A DNA stretch of 5,483 nt from contig CAMLNY010000120.1 of the NCBI GenBank assembly GCA_946481405.1, positions 1 to 5,483 on the forward strand. The letters are read 5' to 3'. Source of the stretch: an uncultured Brevundimonas sp. Lineage in GTDB: Bacteria; Pseudomonadota; Alphaproteobacteria; Caulobacterales; Caulobacteraceae. Shown piece after piece: positions 5,224-5,483 of the stretch. A program made the position numbers and the translations under genes. The notes under the pieces are model-generated. The model saw only the letters and a list, made by a program, of their open reading frames with translations, had not been told where the DNA came from and searched no databases. Within the stretch, counting starts at the first letter, position 1. Every line of letters begins with the position of its first letter.

Positions 5224-5244
5224 CTCTCCTGCTGAAAGGGAGAG
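5224..5244 (-). promoter_or_regulatory. Hairpin covering the Shine-Dalgarno of the 5219 gene
   Basis: In the minus-strand mRNA, CUCUCC (5244-5239) can pair with GGAGAG (5229-5224) around a 9-nt loop CUUUCAGCA. The 3' arm contains the GGAG of the Shine-Dalgarno, 4 nt before the ATG. It resembles the hairpin upstream of the DUF2807 gene in arm sequence and in the UUCAG of the loop, but is shorter (6 bp). Confidence 0.4.
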
Positions 5245-5279
5245 TGTGAGGGCGTTTTCGCGGGTGATGGACAAAAGGC

Positions 5280-5291
5280 CTCTAATTAGAG
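5280..5291. promoter_or_regulatory. 12-bp perfect palindrome CTCTAATTAGAG
   Basis: CTCTAATTAGAG is a perfect AT-centred palindrome in otherwise GC-rich DNA, 61 bp upstream of the start at 5219 and downstream of the predicted transcription start. It could be an operator for a MarR-, TetR- or LysR-type regulator. Nothing beyond symmetry and position supports this. Confidence 0.3.
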
Positions 5292-5305
5292 CCGGACGTT
5301 GATAG

Positions 5306-5332
5306 GATTTAGGAAATCGGACGATCCGTTGA
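5306..5332 (-). promoter_or_regulatory. Putative Caulobacter-type promoter of the 5219 gene
   Basis: On the minus strand TCAACGG (5332-5326), a 12-nt spacer and CCTAAATC (5313-5306) match TTGACgS-N10-14-GCTANAWC at 5/7 and 7/8 positions. Transcription would begin near 5300, leaving a leader of about 80 nt that contains the palindrome and the Shine-Dalgarno hairpin. The call was made by eye. Confidence 0.4.
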
Positions 5333-5387
5333 TGGGTATGCGGCTTCAGCGCCATTCTTGATTGAGGAATGCGGCATGCCCTCTTTC

Positions 5388-5456
5388 GTCATTCCGGGCG
5401 GAGCGAAGCGGAGACCCGGAACCCGGCGGCGCGCGAGAGCGCGAACCTGTCGCGCA
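5388..5456. repeat. REP-like intergenic palindromic element
   Basis: TTCCGGG (5392-5398) and CCCGGAA (5415-5421) are perfect inverted arms around CGGAGCGAAGCGGAGA. A second small hairpin follows, CGCGC-GAGA-GCGCG (5430-5443), with a GNRA-type tetraloop on the plus strand. The CATTCCGGG...CGAAGCGGAGACCCGGAA string strongly resembles short palindromic elements that recur between genes in alphaproteobacterial chromosomes. Copy number elsewhere cannot be seen from this window. The flanking 5334-5387 and 5457-5483 show no gene I can support. Confidence 0.6.
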
Positions 5457-5483
5457 CACCGACAGCAGTGATGCGGAACCATC

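Noticed and set aside
5220..5355. Start at 5355 for the 4810-ending frame
   Set aside because: The added residues read like untranslated leader (promoter boxes, palindrome and ribosome binding site fall inside). The strong Shine-Dalgarno points to 5219 in another frame.

Overview
The window is GC-rich DNA with high coding density and long spurious antisense ORFs. It looks like chromosome of an alphaproteobacterium, most likely a Caulobacteraceae member such as Brevundimonas. That placement rests on the S10 N-terminus, the GC-rich codon use, the Caulobacter-type promoter-like boxes and the REP-like intergenic repeat near the right edge. It is my recognition and was not tested by a search.

Layout, left to right. 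Positions 1-171 hold the start of rpsJ (ribosomal protein S10) on the minus strand, cut by the window edge. It is preceded by about 300 bp of leader and intergenic DNA with a plausible sigma70 promoter. Next, still on the minus strand, come a small secreted protein with a DxNxDG loop and four cysteines (473-1063), a 189-bp gap with a strong GC-rich hairpin (1191-1224), and a secreted DUF2807/GIN-type beta-repeat protein (1253-2191). The control region of the latter (2192-2362) is rich in dyad symmetries. A two-gene minus-strand operon follows: a BioF2/CelD-like GNAT acyltransferase (3295-4440) and, 5 nt downstream, a cupin_8/JmjC-like protein (2363-3289). To the right of the operon, a tiny hydrophilic protein is encoded on the plus strand (4595-4774). 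It converges on a minus-strand gene that appears to be broken (4810-5219). The right edge (5220-5483) has no further intact gene. It holds a promoter-like pair of boxes, a 12-bp palindrome and a REP-like repeat.

How the genes work together. rpsJ is housekeeping. The rest looks like lineage-specific accessory content: two exported proteins, an enzyme pair likely to modify a metabolite, glycan or peptide, and two orphan small genes. The GNAT and cupin genes are almost certainly co-translated. I see no mobile element, CRISPR array, tRNA or defence system.

The most interesting signals are regulatory. The Shine-Dalgarno sequence of the DUF2807 gene lies entirely within a perfect 10-bp hairpin arm. 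A related, weaker hairpin (CTCTC ... TTCAG ... GGAGAGGA) sits over the Shine-Dalgarno of the broken gene at 5219. An 18-bp near-perfect dyad sits over the putative promoter of the DUF2807 gene.
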